A DNA stretch of 64,000 nt from Sphingobium subterraneum (GTDB lineage: Bacteria; Pseudomonadota; Alphaproteobacteria; Sphingomonadales; Sphingomonadaceae): the NCBI RefSeq assembly GCF_014199435.1, contig NZ_JACIJP010000005.1:62001-126000 (forward strand). The letters run 5' to 3'. Under the pieces are notes generated by a model, which was not told where the DNA came from, ran no database searches, and worked only from the letters and a program-made list of their open reading frames with translations. Below are positions 8,899 through 18,049 of this stretch, piece by piece (the first letter of the stretch is position 1; the number at the start of each line of letters is the position of its first letter). The translations under genes and the position numbers were made by a program.

Positions 8899-9819
8899 TC
8901 AGCCCTCTATTCTAAGGACGACCTTCCCCCCTCCGCCCCTCTGCAGCTGTTCGTGAGCGGCCGCCGCCTCACGCAGCGGCAGGCGCTGGCTAATCGGCAA
9001 AGCGAACTTCCCATCACGGATGTCCTCCGCAAACTCGCGGAGCGTGGTCGGATCAGGCCGCGCAAAAACCCGGCTTACGTGGACATGGGGGTATTTCGCC
9101 AGAACGTCGTCCGGGAGCACCGATGCATACCCAAACCGGCCACCGCTTCTTACCTTGCCGAAAAGCTTGGCAGCCGTTTCGCCGCCGACCGTATCCGCCA
9201 CCCCGTCGACCGTTTCGAGTTCTGCCAGCGCTGCATCGTCATCCAGCGCGACGGTCATAAAGGCATTGAGGTCTTCCGCCTCGCGCACCTGTCTTGCCCG
9301 CACACCGGCGATCACCTTGGCGCCGAGCTTCTGGGCCACATGCACAGCCGCACGGCCGACACTGCCGAGAGCACCCGTGACGAGAATGGTCTGACCGGCC
9401 GTTGCCTGCGTTGCGAGACGGATGAGTTGTTCGCCCGTGAGAGCAACGAGCGGGATGGCTGCGGCGTCAACCAGATCCACCCCGTCCGGCAGATGGGCGG
9501 TTAAGGCACCGGGAACTGCCACATACTCTGCATAGGTCGCGTCCGCCATCGCGATCACGCGGTCGCCGGGCTTGAAGCCGCGCACATCCCTCCCGACCTC
9601 CCGCACCATGCCGCTCACGTCCTTGCCGAGGATCGCCGGCAGATCGAGGGGGAAATCCTTCTGCCGAGCGCCGGAACGGATCTTCCAGTCGATCGGGTTC
9701 ACGCTGGTGGCGACTGCCGCAATCAGGATTGAGCCCGGGTCAAGCGCTGGCTCGGGAGCATCCCTTTCATACTTGAGGGTTTCGGGACCGCCATACTCAT
9801 AGATCCTGACCGCTTCCAT
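8899..9819 (-). CDS. Zinc-less medium-chain NADP(H) dehydrogenase / quinone oxidoreductase-like
   Basis: 306 residues from the ATG at 9819, which has AAGGA at good spacing; an ATG six bases upstream is the alternative. The GroES-like domain (VNPIDWKIRSG, then LGKDVSGMV and FKPGDRVIA) lacks the zinc-binding cysteines. The Rossmann fold carries ILVTGALGSVGRAAVHVA around residues 145-162. This matches the quinone oxidoreductase/ene-reductase branch of the MDR family. The length fits. Likely reaction: NADPH-dependent reduction of a quinone or activated double bond; the physiological substrate is unknown. Confidence 0.85.
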   Translation of the reverse strand: MEAVRIYEYGGPETLKYERDAPEPALDPGSILIAAVATSVNPIDWKIRSGARQKDFPLDLPAILGKDVSGMVREVGRDVRGFKPGDRVIAMADATYAEYVAVPGALTAHLPDGVDLVDAAAIPLVALTGEQLIRLATQATAGQTILVTGALGSVGRAAVHVAQKLGAKVIAGVRARQVREAEDLNAFMTVALDDDAALAELETVDGVADTVGGETAAKLFGKVRSGGRFGYASVLPDDVLAKYPHVHVSRVFARPDPTTLREFAEDIRDGKFALPISQRLPLREAAAAHEQLQRGGGGKVVLRIEG

Positions 9820-10335
9820 CGTCATTTCCTTCGGCTGAATGGCGCCCTCTGTGGTACCCGGACCCGCCGTGCGCCGTTCGTATCACTGTTCCAACACATG
9901 ATACACCTGCGGCCCAAGGCGGCAACCTCGGCGGCGGTATCCTCTCATTGGCCATCGGAGAAATATCATGGGACATTCAGACTAGACCCCGCCGTGCATG
10001 CACGGCAGCCCTCGAACGCAGGCGTCAACGTTGAGCCAAAACGGCCATTCAAGCTTCGCGACCTCTACAGGGTCAAGTAGCTCACCGGTAACAAGGACTA
10101 TAATCCCACCAACGCCACCACCGACGCTGTCACCCACATAGCAACAAAGACAGCAGTCCGGCCAAAACCGTCGCTGCAGAAATCGCCGCAGAGACTTTGC
10201 CGGAAACGCCCTCAAATTAGCCCTAATGTCGGTTTCTCTGTCACACCGCTATTTTATCCGGATCTGGCGGAGACGCCCAGAATTGCGCGGCCGTGGCGCC
10301 GCGTTCAATCTTTTGCCGTTGATCGGGGATATGGC
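9820..10335. other. Long intergenic region without a convincing gene
   Basis: About 516 bp between the dehydrogenase start and tRNA-Cys. Two short overlapping ORFs occur (plus 9898-10080, minus 9982-10215). The minus one would need a TTG start, and neither has a clear ribosome site or a recognisable product. I found no terminator-like hairpin with a T-run and no repeat of note. Confidence 0.5.
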
Positions 10336-10409
10336 TGGAGGCCCGAGCCGGAATCGAACCGGCGTGCAAGGATTTGCAGTCCTCTGCGTAACCACTCCGC
10401 CATCGGGCC
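10336..10409 (-). tRNA. tRNA-Cys (GCA)
   Basis: 74 nt with encoded CCA. Read on the minus strand it starts GGCCCGA, and its acceptor stem pairs with TCGGGCC before the discriminator T and CCA. The anticodon loop gives GCA, and the T-arm reads GGTTCGATTCC. The cloverleaf is complete. No integrase or attachment-like repeat is next to it. Confidence 0.96.
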
Positions 10410-10586
10410 AACAATGCGTCATTGCGTGGATCGGGGCGAACTAGCCGAAGAGTCGGTGCAGCGCAATCCCTTCCCATGACGCCTGTGCGAAATGTCGCCG
10501 TTGAGAGGGGCGCCAAGGGGAACATCCACGCAGGGCATCCGCATCGTCCTATAATGCAACGACACATGTCGTGCAGGTGATCGAAT

Positions 10587-12365
10587 ATGACAATCAGGAA
10601 CATCGTGCGTCTGGGTGCCCTGGCGCTGATCCTCTTGCTGTGCGGGGCGGCGTTGGTCGCGCAGTCGCGTATCGGGCTGATCCGGATCGGTGGACCGCTG
10701 GAGCAGGGCAGCCAGCACGCGTCCGACCTGATCGCCGATATCCTGCCCCCGCCTGCGTTCATCATCGAACCGTTCATGGAGGCGACGCTGAGCGTCGAGG
10801 ATATCCGGGGAGCGGCGCCCCATATTGAGCGCCTTGCCGTATTGCGGAACGAGTATCGGCGCCGCAGGGACTATTGGATGTCGCAGCCCCTGACGCCCGA
10901 AATACGCGGGGCACTGAAGGTCGCGTTTCGCGATGCCGATGCATTCTGGGACGAACTCGATCTGCATTTCATACCCGCCATCCAGAGAGGCGACTATGAC
11001 GCGGCGCAGGCCAGCCACGATAACGCCGTCACCCCCTTGTTCGTAACGCATCGGCGGGAAATCGAGGCAGCGGTTGCCCTCGCCGCGAAACATCAGGCCG
11101 GGTTGAAAGCGCAGGCGAACATCCATCTGCGCAATGCGCTGTGGGCGCTGACGGTGACGGGCCTTGCCATCGTTGCGGGCGTGGGCCTGTTCTGCTGGAT
11201 CATACTTGCGCGGGTGGTGCGGCCTCTGTCGCGGATGACGGGCGTTATGCAAGTGATGGCGCAAGGCGATATCTCGCACACGATCCACGGAAGTGAACGG
11301 CGCGACGAAATCGGCGAGGCGGCCCGCTCGCTGATGATGTTCCGCCAGGCGGAGATCGAGAAGCGGGCTCTTGAGGATGCCGGACGCGAGCAGGAGCGCG
11401 AGCGCATCGCGATCATCGAGGTGTTGGGCGAGGCGCTGCGTCACCTTGCCGACGGCGATGTCAGCTTCCGCATCCACCAGCATTTCTCGGAACGCTACGA
11501 AGAATTGTGCCGGGATTTCAATTCGGCCCTTTCGGCGATGGGCAGCGCCCTGCAGGCGGTGGCGCGCGCGTCGGAAGCCATCCGGAGCGGGTCGGGCGAG
11601 ATCGCGCAGGCGTCGCACGACCTCTCCATCCGCACCGAGCAGCAGGCCGCATCGCTCGAGGAGACATCGGCGTCGATGACCACGGCAACGGCGGCGGTGC
11701 GCGACGCGGCCAGTACCGCGAAGGAAGCGACGATCAACGTGCGCGACATGCACGATGAGGCGCTGCGCGGCGGCGCGATCGTCCATCAGGCAATCGGTGC
11801 GATGGATGAGATCAAGGGGTCGTCGGACGCGATCGGCCAGATCATCAGCCTGATCGACAACGTTGCCTTTCAGACCAATCTTCTCGCTCTCAACGCCGCC
11901 GTCGAAGCGGCGCGTGCGGGCGAGGCGGGGGCGGGTTTCGCGGTTGTGGCCGCCGAAGTGCGCAACCTCGCCCAGCGGACAACGGCAGCAGCCAATGATG
12001 TGAAGGCGCTGATCACATCGAGTGCGGATCAGGTGTCAAACGGCGTGGCGCTGGTGGGGCAGGCGGGCGAAACGCTCGATCGGTTGGTCGAACGGATGAC
12101 GCATATCTCGGATCTGGTCCGCAGTATCGCTGACACGATCGAGACGGAATCGCTCGTTTTGCTTCAGGTCAATACGGCGACAGGCGATCTCGATCAGATG
12201 ACGCAGCAGAACGCGGCCATGGTCGAGGAAGCAAGTGCGGCGGCGCGTTCGCTGGCGTCAGAGGCCAATGCTCTGACCGATCTCGTCAACAGTTTCCGGA
12301 TCGACATGCCGGACAATGAGATGAGTATCACCCATCGCGCGGTCCAGGGCGCGATGGCGGCCTGA
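10587..12365 (+). CDS. Methyl-accepting chemotaxis protein
   Basis: 592 residues. TM1 is at residues about 8-26, a helical ligand-binding domain at about 30-185, and TM2 at about 190-212. A HAMP domain follows ([20 protein letters not shown]), then the MCP signalling domain with the conserved hairpin tip [20 protein letters not shown] and [14 protein letters not shown]. No C-terminal CheR-docking pentapeptide (NWETF type) is present. It is an orphan receptor with no che genes nearby. AGGTGA sits at good spacing before the start. About 15 bp upstream is an inverted repeat ACGACA-CA-TGTCGT (10559-10572) just after a TATAAT, possibly an operator over the promoter. Confidence 0.93.
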   Translation: MTIRNIVRLGALALILLLCGAALVAQSRIGLIRIGGPLEQGSQHASDLIADILPPPAFIIEPFMEATLSVEDIRGAAPHIERLAVLRNEYRRRRDYWMSQPLTPEIRGALKVAFRDADAFWDELDLHFIPAIQRGDYDAAQASHDNAVTPLFVTHRREIEAAVALAAKHQAGLKAQANIHLRNALWALTVTGLAIVAGVGLFCWIILARVVRPLSRMTGVMQVMAQGDISHTIHGSERRDEIGEAARSLMMFRQAEIEKRALEDAGREQERERIAIIEVLGEALRHLADGDVSFRIHQHFSERYEELCRDFNSALSAMGSALQAVARASEAIRSGSGEIAQASHDLSIRTEQQAASLEETSASMTTATAAVRDAASTAKEATINVRDMHDEALRGGAIVHQAIGAMDEIKGSSDAIGQIISLIDNVAFQTNLLALNAAVEAARAGEAGAGFAVVAAEVRNLAQRTTAAANDVKALITSSADQVSNGVALVGQAGETLDRLVERMTHISDLVRSIADTIETESLVLLQVNTATGDLDQMTQQNAAMVEEASAAARSLASEANALTDLVNSFRIDMPDNEMSITHRAVQGAMAA

Positions 12366-12501
12366 ACGAGCGCAAGGGCGACAAGGCCGGCCACCGCTTG
12401 TGATGCGGCCCTGCGAGGAATATATGGAAGGCTTGCCTGAATCGGGTTCACCGGTCATAGGGCAATCCCGACTCTCTCGGGGCAAGCAACAGGAGCATAA
12501 G

Positions 12502-13875
12502 GTGGCGGCGAACTGGACGCCTGACAGCTGGCGGAACCACGAAGGGCAGCAGATGCCTGTCTATCGCGATGCGGCGGCGCTTGACGCGGCGGAGGGGCAG
12601 TTGCGCAATTATCCGCCGCTGGTGTTTGCCGGCGAATCGCGGGCGCTTCAGGCCGATTTGGCGCAGGTACAGCGCGGCGAGGCGTTCCTGCTTCAGGGTG
12701 GCGATTGCGCAGAGAGCTTTGCCGAGTTCCATCCCAACAACATCCGCGACACATTCCGCGTGCTGCTGCAGATGGCGGTGGTCCTCACCTTCGCGTCCAA
12801 GTTGCCGGTCATCAAGGTCGGCCGCATGGCGGGGCAGTTCGCGAAGCCGCGTTCCGCGCCTACGGAGACAGTCAACGGCGTTGAGCTGGACAGCTATCGC
12901 GGCGACATCATCAACGACATTGCCTTCACGGCGGACGGGCGCGAACCCAACCCACAGCGGATGGTTCAGGCCTACAACCAGTCGGCGGCGACGCTCAACC
13001 TGCTGCGCGCCTTTGCGCAGGGCGGCTACGCCAATCTGCATCAGGTGCACCGCTGGACGCTGGAGTTCATGGGCCGCAGCCCATGGGCCAAGAAATTCTC
13101 GGAGATGGCCGACCGCATCGGTGAGGCGCTGGATTTCATGCAGGCGTGTGGGATCGATGCCGATTCCGTGCCGCAGCTCAAGGGCACCAGCTTTTACACC
13201 AGCCATGAGGCGCTGCTGCTGCCCTATGAGCAGGCCCTGACGCGGCAGGACAGCCTGACCGGCGGATGGTACGACACGTCCGCGCACATGCTGTGGATCG
13301 GCGACCGCACCCGCTTTGACGGGTCGGCCCATGTCGAGTTCCTGCGCGGGATCGGCAACCCGATCGGCATGAAATGCGGGCCGAGCCTGGAGCCGGAAGC
13401 GCTGCTGCGTATGCTCGACACGCTGAACCCGGACCGGATCGAAGGGCGCATGACGCTCATCACCCGTTACGGGCATGACAAGATCGAGGCGGGCCTGCCC
13501 AAGCTGGTGCGCGCCGTGATGCGCGAAGGGCATCCGGTTCTGTGGTCCTGCGATCCGATGCATGGCAACGTCGTCAAGGCCGCGAACGGCTACAAGACGC
13601 GTCCGTTCGAGCGGATCCTTGCGGAGGTGCGCGGCTTCTTCGCGGTCCACCGGGCGGAGGGCAGCTTCGGCGGCGGTATCCATGCGGAAATGACCGGGCA
13701 GAATGTGACGGAATGCACCGGCGGCGCCATCGCCATCACCGATGAGGGGCTGGCCGACCGCTACCACACGCATTGCGACCCGCGCCTCAACGCGGCGCAA
13801 AGCCTGGAACTCGCGTTTCTGCTGGCCGAGATGCTCAACGACGAACTGGCGGAAAGGCGCAAGGCAGCGGCTTGA
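12502..13875 (+). CDS. aroG: 3-deoxy-7-phosphoheptulonate (DAHP) synthase, class II
   Basis: 457 residues from a GTG at 12502 that has AGGAG six bases upstream; the longer reading from 12400 has an implausible leader. Catalyses phosphoenolpyruvate + erythrose-4-phosphate to DAHP, the first step of the shikimate pathway. Class II (plant-type) landmarks include the metal-binding cysteine in [11 protein letters not shown] (Cys69), [35 protein letters not shown] and [15 protein letters not shown]. There is no N-terminal regulatory extension. It stands alone and is followed by a short hairpin and tRNA-Glu. The symbol aroG is used loosely for the function. Confidence 0.96.
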   Translation: MAANWTPDSWRNHEGQQMPVYRDAAALDAAEGQLRNYPPLVFAGESRALQADLAQVQRGEAFLLQGGDCAESFAEFHPNNIRDTFRVLLQMAVVLTFASKLPVIKVGRMAGQFAKPRSAPTETVNGVELDSYRGDIINDIAFTADGREPNPQRMVQAYNQSAATLNLLRAFAQGGYANLHQVHRWTLEFMGRSPWAKKFSEMADRIGEALDFMQACGIDADSVPQLKGTSFYTSHEALLLPYEQALTRQDSLTGGWYDTSAHMLWIGDRTRFDGSAHVEFLRGIGNPIGMKCGPSLEPEALLRMLDTLNPDRIEGRMTLITRYGHDKIEAGLPKLVRAVMREGHPVLWSCDPMHGNVVKAANGYKTRPFERILAEVRGFFAVHRAEGSFGGGIHAEMTGQNVTECTGGAIAITDEGLADRYHTHCDPRLNAAQSLELAFLLAEMLNDELAERRKAAA

Positions 13876-13880
13876 TTCTT

Positions 13881-13907
13881 CGGGGACGAAGGTTTACCGC
13901 GTCCCCG
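13881..13907 (+). terminator. Hairpin after the DAHP synthase gene
   Basis: Inverted repeat CGGGGAC / GTCCCCG with a 13-base loop, starting 6 bp after the stop codon and ending 16 bp before tRNA-Glu. It has no T-run, so intrinsic termination would be weak. Confidence 0.35.
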
Positions 13908-13922
13908 TTCCGCTTTCACAGC

Positions 13923-13997
13923 GGCCCCTTCGTCTAGCGGTTAGGACGCGGCCCTCTCACGGCTGAAACACGGGTTCGATTCCCGTAGGGGTCACCA
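13923..13997 (+). tRNA. tRNA-Glu (CTC)
   Basis: 75 nt with encoded CCA. The acceptor stem GGCCCCT pairs with AGGGGTC. The anticodon stem CGGCC/GGCTG holds the loop CT-CTC-AC, and the T-arm reads GGGTTCGATTCCC. It decodes GAG, the favoured Glu codon in this GC-rich DNA. Confidence 0.96.
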
Positions 13998-14095
13998 TGA
14001 ACGGAGGGGTTAGCCGAGTGGTGAACCCTTTCCCCCGCTGTTGCCCCATATGCGGACTGTCAGGCAGGATGCCGTCGACGTTCCAAGCCTTGTCT

Positions 14096-14791
14096 TTAGG
14101 GCGCCAGCTTATCGGATACCAAGGGGGCGATTTTGCCGACGATGATGTCCACCCCCGCCGGATTGGGATGGACGGAATCGGCCTGCATATACCGGGCGTC
14201 ACCGATAACCCCTTCCAGGAAGAACGGGTACAGCGGCACGTCGTACGCCTTGGCCAACGCCGGATAGATCGCGTTAAACCGCGTGGCATAGTCCGCGCCC
14301 ATATTTGGGGCGGCCAGCATCCCGGTCAACACGACAGGCAGCTTGCGCGCTTTCAGGATGTCCAGCATGGCGCGCAGGTTCTTTTCGCTCTGTGCCGGAT
14401 CGAGGCCACGCAGCATATCGTTGCCGCCCAGCCCAAGCAGCACCAGATCCGGCTTGCGGGGCAGGCCATCGAGGGTGAACTCCAGCCGCTGCAGACCGGC
14501 CTGTGTCGTTTCGCCTGACACGCCGGCATTCCGGACTTCCACGTTTTCACCTTTTGCCTTCAGGGCTTTTTCCAGCTCGTGCGGAAAGCTCTCATTCTGG
14601 GCAACGCCATAGCCTGCGTAGAGGCTGTCCCCGAATGCCACGACCAGGTTGCCGTCCGCCTTGGGTGCAACGACCTGAACATCCGAAGCGTTGACGGTCG
14701 TAGCCTTATTAGCTGCGGGTTCACCGGAACAGCCAAGCAGCATTTGCACAATCAGTCCGCAGACCACATATGTTGGCCAGTGTCGCGCCAT
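14096..14791 (-). CDS. tesA: GDSL-type arylesterase / thioesterase I homologue, lipoprotein
   Basis: 231 residues. SGNH hydrolase blocks are clear: FGDSLYAGYG (nucleophile Ser in block I), GNAGVSGETT-like block II, LGLGGNDML (block III, Asn) and DSVHPNPAG (block V, Asp and His). The N-terminus has a lipobox ending LLGC near residue 21, so it is probably an acylated periplasmic lipoprotein rather than the soluble periplasmic TesA of E. coli. It is divergent from ybbA/ybbP homologues, the same arrangement as tesA in enterobacteria. AAGGA lies 8 bp before its ATG. Confidence 0.9.
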   Translation of the reverse strand: MARHWPTYVVCGLIVQMLLGCSGEPAANKATTVNASDVQVVAPKADGNLVVAFGDSLYAGYGVAQNESFPHELEKALKAKGENVEVRNAGVSGETTQAGLQRLEFTLDGLPRKPDLVLLGLGGNDMLRGLDPAQSEKNLRAMLDILKARKLPVVLTGMLAAPNMGADYATRFNAIYPALAKAYDVPLYPFFLEGVIGDARYMQADSVHPNPAGVDIIVGKIAPLVSDKLAP

Positions 14792-14808
14792 CAGGAGTTC
14801 CTTCGTTC

Positions 14809-15498
14809 ATGCACGGATCGTCCGCTCCGCCCCATATCGCCATCGAAGCGCGGAATGTCACCCTGTCGCTCAGCCAGACCGAGATATTAAAGGGCGTCGA
14901 TCTTTCGATCCGGCAGGGAGAGAGCCTTGCTATTCTCGGGCCGTCAGGCTCCGGCAAATCCTCGCTGATGGCGATCCTGTCAGGGCTCGAACGCGCAAGC
15001 GGGGGGAGCGTGCGGGTGGCCGATATCGATTATGGCCCGCTCGATGAGGACGGACTGGCGCGGGCGCGGCGCGGGCGGATCGGCATCATCCTGCAAAGTT
15101 TTCATCTGCTGCCGACGATGACCGCCATGGAAAATGTCGCCGTGCCGCTTGAACTGGCCGGGACGGCCGATCCCTTCACCCGCGCCGCAGCGGAATTAGA
15201 GGCGGTGGGGCTGGGCCATCGGTTGCATCATTATCCCGCGCAATTGTCAGGGGGCGAGCAGCAGCGTGTCGCCATAGCCAGAGCAGTGGCGCCCGGCCCA
15301 CGCATCCTGTTTGCTGACGAACCAACGGGGAATCTCGACGGAGCGACCAGTGACGCGATCGTCGACCTAATCTTTGCACGACAGGTCGCCAATGACGCGA
15401 CTTTGGTCATTATCACCCATGATCCCGCGCTGGCCGCCCGATGCGACCGCATCGTGGAAATGCGCGACGGGCACATCGTCTCCGAACGGGTAGCATGA
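14809..15498 (+). CDS. ybbA: ABC transporter ATP-binding protein (YbbA type)
   Basis: 229 residues. Walker A is GPSGSGKSS, followed by a Q-loop QSFHLLP, signature LSGGEQQRVAIARA, Walker B ILFADEP and an H-loop ITHDP. It belongs to the LolD/MacB/YbbA branch that pairs with FtsX-type permeases. The start at 14809 leaves only 17 bp to the divergent tesA start; AGGAG is 11 bp upstream. The stop overlaps the permease start (ATGA), so the two are translationally coupled. Presumed role: an envelope lipid- or lipoprotein-related function of the YbbAP complex. Confidence 0.93.
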   Translation: MHGSSAPPHIAIEARNVTLSLSQTEILKGVDLSIRQGESLAILGPSGSGKSSLMAILSGLERASGGSVRVADIDYGPLDEDGLARARRGRIGIILQSFHLLPTMTAMENVAVPLELAGTADPFTRAAAELEAVGLGHRLHHYPAQLSGGEQQRVAIARAVAPGPRILFADEPTGNLDGATSDAIVDLIFARQVANDATLVIITHDPALAARCDRIVEMRDGHIVSERVA

Positions 15499-18020
15499 CC
15501 CAGAATCTCGACTGGCGCGGGTGCTGGCGGATTGCCCGGCGCGATCTGCAACAGGGGCTGCGCGGACTGCGGTTGCTGTTCGTCTGCCTGTTCCTGGGTG
15601 TCGGGACATTGGCGGCTATCGGCAATCTGACCGCCGCAATCACCGGCGAAATTTCCAGCAAAGGCCAAACGCTGCTCGGCGGTGACGTCGAGGTCGCCGT
15701 ATCGCAGCGCACAGCGCATGAAGCGGAGCGGGCAGCCTTCGGCCGGATCGGGGTGACAAGCGAAACCGTGCGTTTGCGGGCCATGGCGCAACGAGCGGGC
15801 GGGAGTGGCGGTCCCGCGGCCGTGCTGACCGAATTGAAAGGCGTTGACGGCGCATATCCGCTCTACGGCACGTTGATGCTAAAGTCTGGCGCAGCGGGAA
15901 CGCTCAAGGCCGACGAAGTAGTCATTGGCCAAGCGTTGGCCGACAGGCTCGCTCTCAGGCCGGGGCAGACGCTGCGCTACGGCAATGCGGATTTTCGCAT
16001 CCGCGACATCATCGTCGATGAACCTGATCGGGTGGGCGAGGGGTTCACGCTTGGCCCGGTCGCGATTACAACGCTCGATGGCGTTCGTCGTACAGGTCTG
16101 CTTCAGCCGGGAAGCCTGTATCAGATCAAATACCGCATTCGCGCCGCACCGGGAACGGACGTGGGCGCAGCAGGTGAGGAACTGAAGCGCGCTTTCCCCG
16201 CATCCGGGTTCGAAATCAAGGATCGCGACCATGCGGCGCCGGGGACCAGCCGTTTTTTCGAGCGCATGGGGCAGTTCCTGTCGCTCATTGGGCTGAGCGC
16301 CCTTGCAATTGCCGGGATTGGCGTGGGCAACGGCGTGACATCCTATCTCGCCATGAAGCGTAACGGCATCGCAACGCTGAAGATCCTCGGAGCGTCGGCG
16401 AGGGACATATCCCGTATCTACCTGATGCAGGTCGGGATGGTCTCGGCCCTGGCAACCGGGTGCGGGCTGGTAGTCGGGGCGGCACTGCCCGCCCTGTTAC
16501 TCGGCGCCATGGGCGATCTGCTGCCCGTCCAGCCTTCCTTCGCTGTGTCGCCGTGGCCCTTGCTGACCAGTGCCGCTTATGGCCTTTTGGTGGCTTTTAT
16601 CTTCACGCTGCCGCCCTTGGCCCATGCCCGCTTACTGCCGGCCGCCGCGCTTTTCCGCCAGACGGTCGATACGAGGGGCGCGATGGACCGCAAGAGCCGC
16701 ATCGCCCTGGCACTGGCCGGACTGGCCGCGCTGGCACTGGCGCTCGGAACCGCGCGCGAACCGCTGTTTGCCGCTGCCGTGCTGGGCGCTGTCGGGGCGA
16801 CATTGTGCGTCCTTTTTGGCTTCGGCCTGCTGGTACGGCGGATCGCGCGGTGGATGCCCCGACCCAAGACACCGCTGCTGCGCCTGGCGATCTCCAATCT
16901 CTATCGTCCGGGGTCGCAGACGGGCGCGCTGGTGGTGGCGCTGGGGCTTGGGCTGACCCTGTTTGTGACACTTGCGGCGATCCAGTCGAGCCTCAATGCG
17001 GAAATACGCAATACCGTGCCGCGGACCGCTCCCGATCAGTTCGTACTCGACATACCCATCGACCAAAAGCCGGTGTTCGAGAGGATCGTGCGGCGTGAGG
17101 CTCCCAAGGCCCAACTCAACATCGTACCGAACCTGCGCGGCACCATCCTGGTCTATGGCAATACGCGGGTGGCCGACCTCGACGAATTGCCCAAGGACGC
17201 TTGGTTCCTGCGTGGTGAGCGCGGTGTGACCTACAGCGATCGCGTGCCCGAAGGGTCGGAGGTTACGGAGGGGCAGTGGTGGCCGGTAGGCTATGAAGGC
17301 CCGCCGCTCGTCTCGCTAGACCGCGACGTGGCAAAGGTCATGGGTGTCGGGATTGGCGATCGGCTGGTCGTGTCCATTCTGGGCCGGGAGATCGATGCCC
17401 GCATCGCATCCCTGCGCGAGGTGAAGTGGGAGACGATGGGCTTCAACTATATCATGGTCGTGTCGCCGAGCAGCCTACGCGGCGCGCCCCATAACCTGGC
17501 GGCAACGATCACCGACACGGCGGACGGGCCAGCCGGGGGGCGGCTGACCCGCGCGCTGTTGTCGGCCTTCCCGTCGGTGTCGATCATCGAGGTGGGGGAG
17601 GTTTTGGGTCAGGTCACATCGCTGCTCGGCCAGATGGCCACCGCGATTACACTCACCGGATCGGTAGCGATCCTTGCCGGTATAGCGGTGCTGGTCGGCG
17701 CCATAGCAGCCTCGCGGCAGGCCCGGGCGTATGACAGCGTGATCCTGAAGACGCTGGGCGCTACGCGCTGGCAGATTCTGGGCAGCCAGGCGATCGAATA
17801 TGCACTGCTGGCGACGACCCTAGCGTTCCTGGCGCTGGGACTGGGGCTGGCGGCGGCATGGTTCGTGATCGTGCGGATTTTCGAGTTTGCCTGGTCGCCC
17901 GACTGGCTCCTGATCGCGATCACGCTGGTGTGTGGCGGGGCGCTGACGTTACTCATCGGCCTGCTCGGATCGATACCGATCATGTCCGTGCGCCCCGCGC
18001 AAGCGCTTCGGTCGCTCTAG
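15495..18020 (+). CDS. ybbP: FtsX-like ABC permease (YbbP type)
   Basis: 841 residues from the ATG that overlaps the ybbA stop. An N-terminal transmembrane helix (LLFVCLFLGVGTLAAIGNL) is followed by a large periplasmic domain, three FtsX-type helices around residues 255-400, two more helices around 410-460, a second periplasmic domain, and a C-terminal FtsX triplet (ITLTGSVAILAGIAVLVGAI to the end, PAQALRSL). This double FtsX architecture is that of YbbP. It forms an inner-membrane complex with the upstream ATPase. Substrate unproven. Confidence 0.92.
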   Translation: MTQNLDWRGCWRIARRDLQQGLRGLRLLFVCLFLGVGTLAAIGNLTAAITGEISSKGQTLLGGDVEVAVSQRTAHEAERAAFGRIGVTSETVRLRAMAQRAGGSGGPAAVLTELKGVDGAYPLYGTLMLKSGAAGTLKADEVVIGQALADRLALRPGQTLRYGNADFRIRDIIVDEPDRVGEGFTLGPVAITTLDGVRRTGLLQPGSLYQIKYRIRAAPGTDVGAAGEELKRAFPASGFEIKDRDHAAPGTSRFFERMGQFLSLIGLSALAIAGIGVGNGVTSYLAMKRNGIATLKILGASARDISRIYLMQVGMVSALATGCGLVVGAALPALLLGAMGDLLPVQPSFAVSPWPLLTSAAYGLLVAFIFTLPPLAHARLLPAAALFRQTVDTRGAMDRKSRIALALAGLAALALALGTAREPLFAAAVLGAVGATLCVLFGFGLLVRRIARWMPRPKTPLLRLAISNLYRPGSQTGALVVALGLGLTLFVTLAAIQSSLNAEIRNTVPRTAPDQFVLDIPIDQKPVFERIVRREAPKAQLNIVPNLRGTILVYGNTRVADLDELPKDAWFLRGERGVTYSDRVPEGSEVTEGQWWPVGYEGPPLVSLDRDVAKVMGVGIGDRLVVSILGREIDARIASLREVKWETMGFNYIMVVSPSSLRGAPHNLAATITDTADGPAGGRLTRALLSAFPSVSIIEVGEVLGQVTSLLGQMATAITLTGSVAILAGIAVLVGAIAASRQARAYDSVILKTLGATRWQILGSQAIEYALLATTLAFLALGLGLAAAWFVIVRIFEFAWSPDWLLIAITLVCGGALTLLIGLLGSIPIMSVRPAQALRSL

Positions 18021-18049
18021 GTGCTCTGCTTTTTGTAGCGCCTGCGGTG

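Noticed and set aside
9982..10215. Minus-strand 77-residue ORF with a hydrophobic middle
   Set aside because: Needs a TTG start, has no good SD and no family. Kept only as a note on the gap.
10336..10409. tRNA-Cys as an island attachment site
   Set aside because: No integrase, no direct repeat of the tRNA 3' end and no change in gene style on either side.
12448..13800. Minus-strand ORF of 450 residues over the DAHP synthase
   Set aside because: Antisense shadow of a well-supported gene; no motif or SD.
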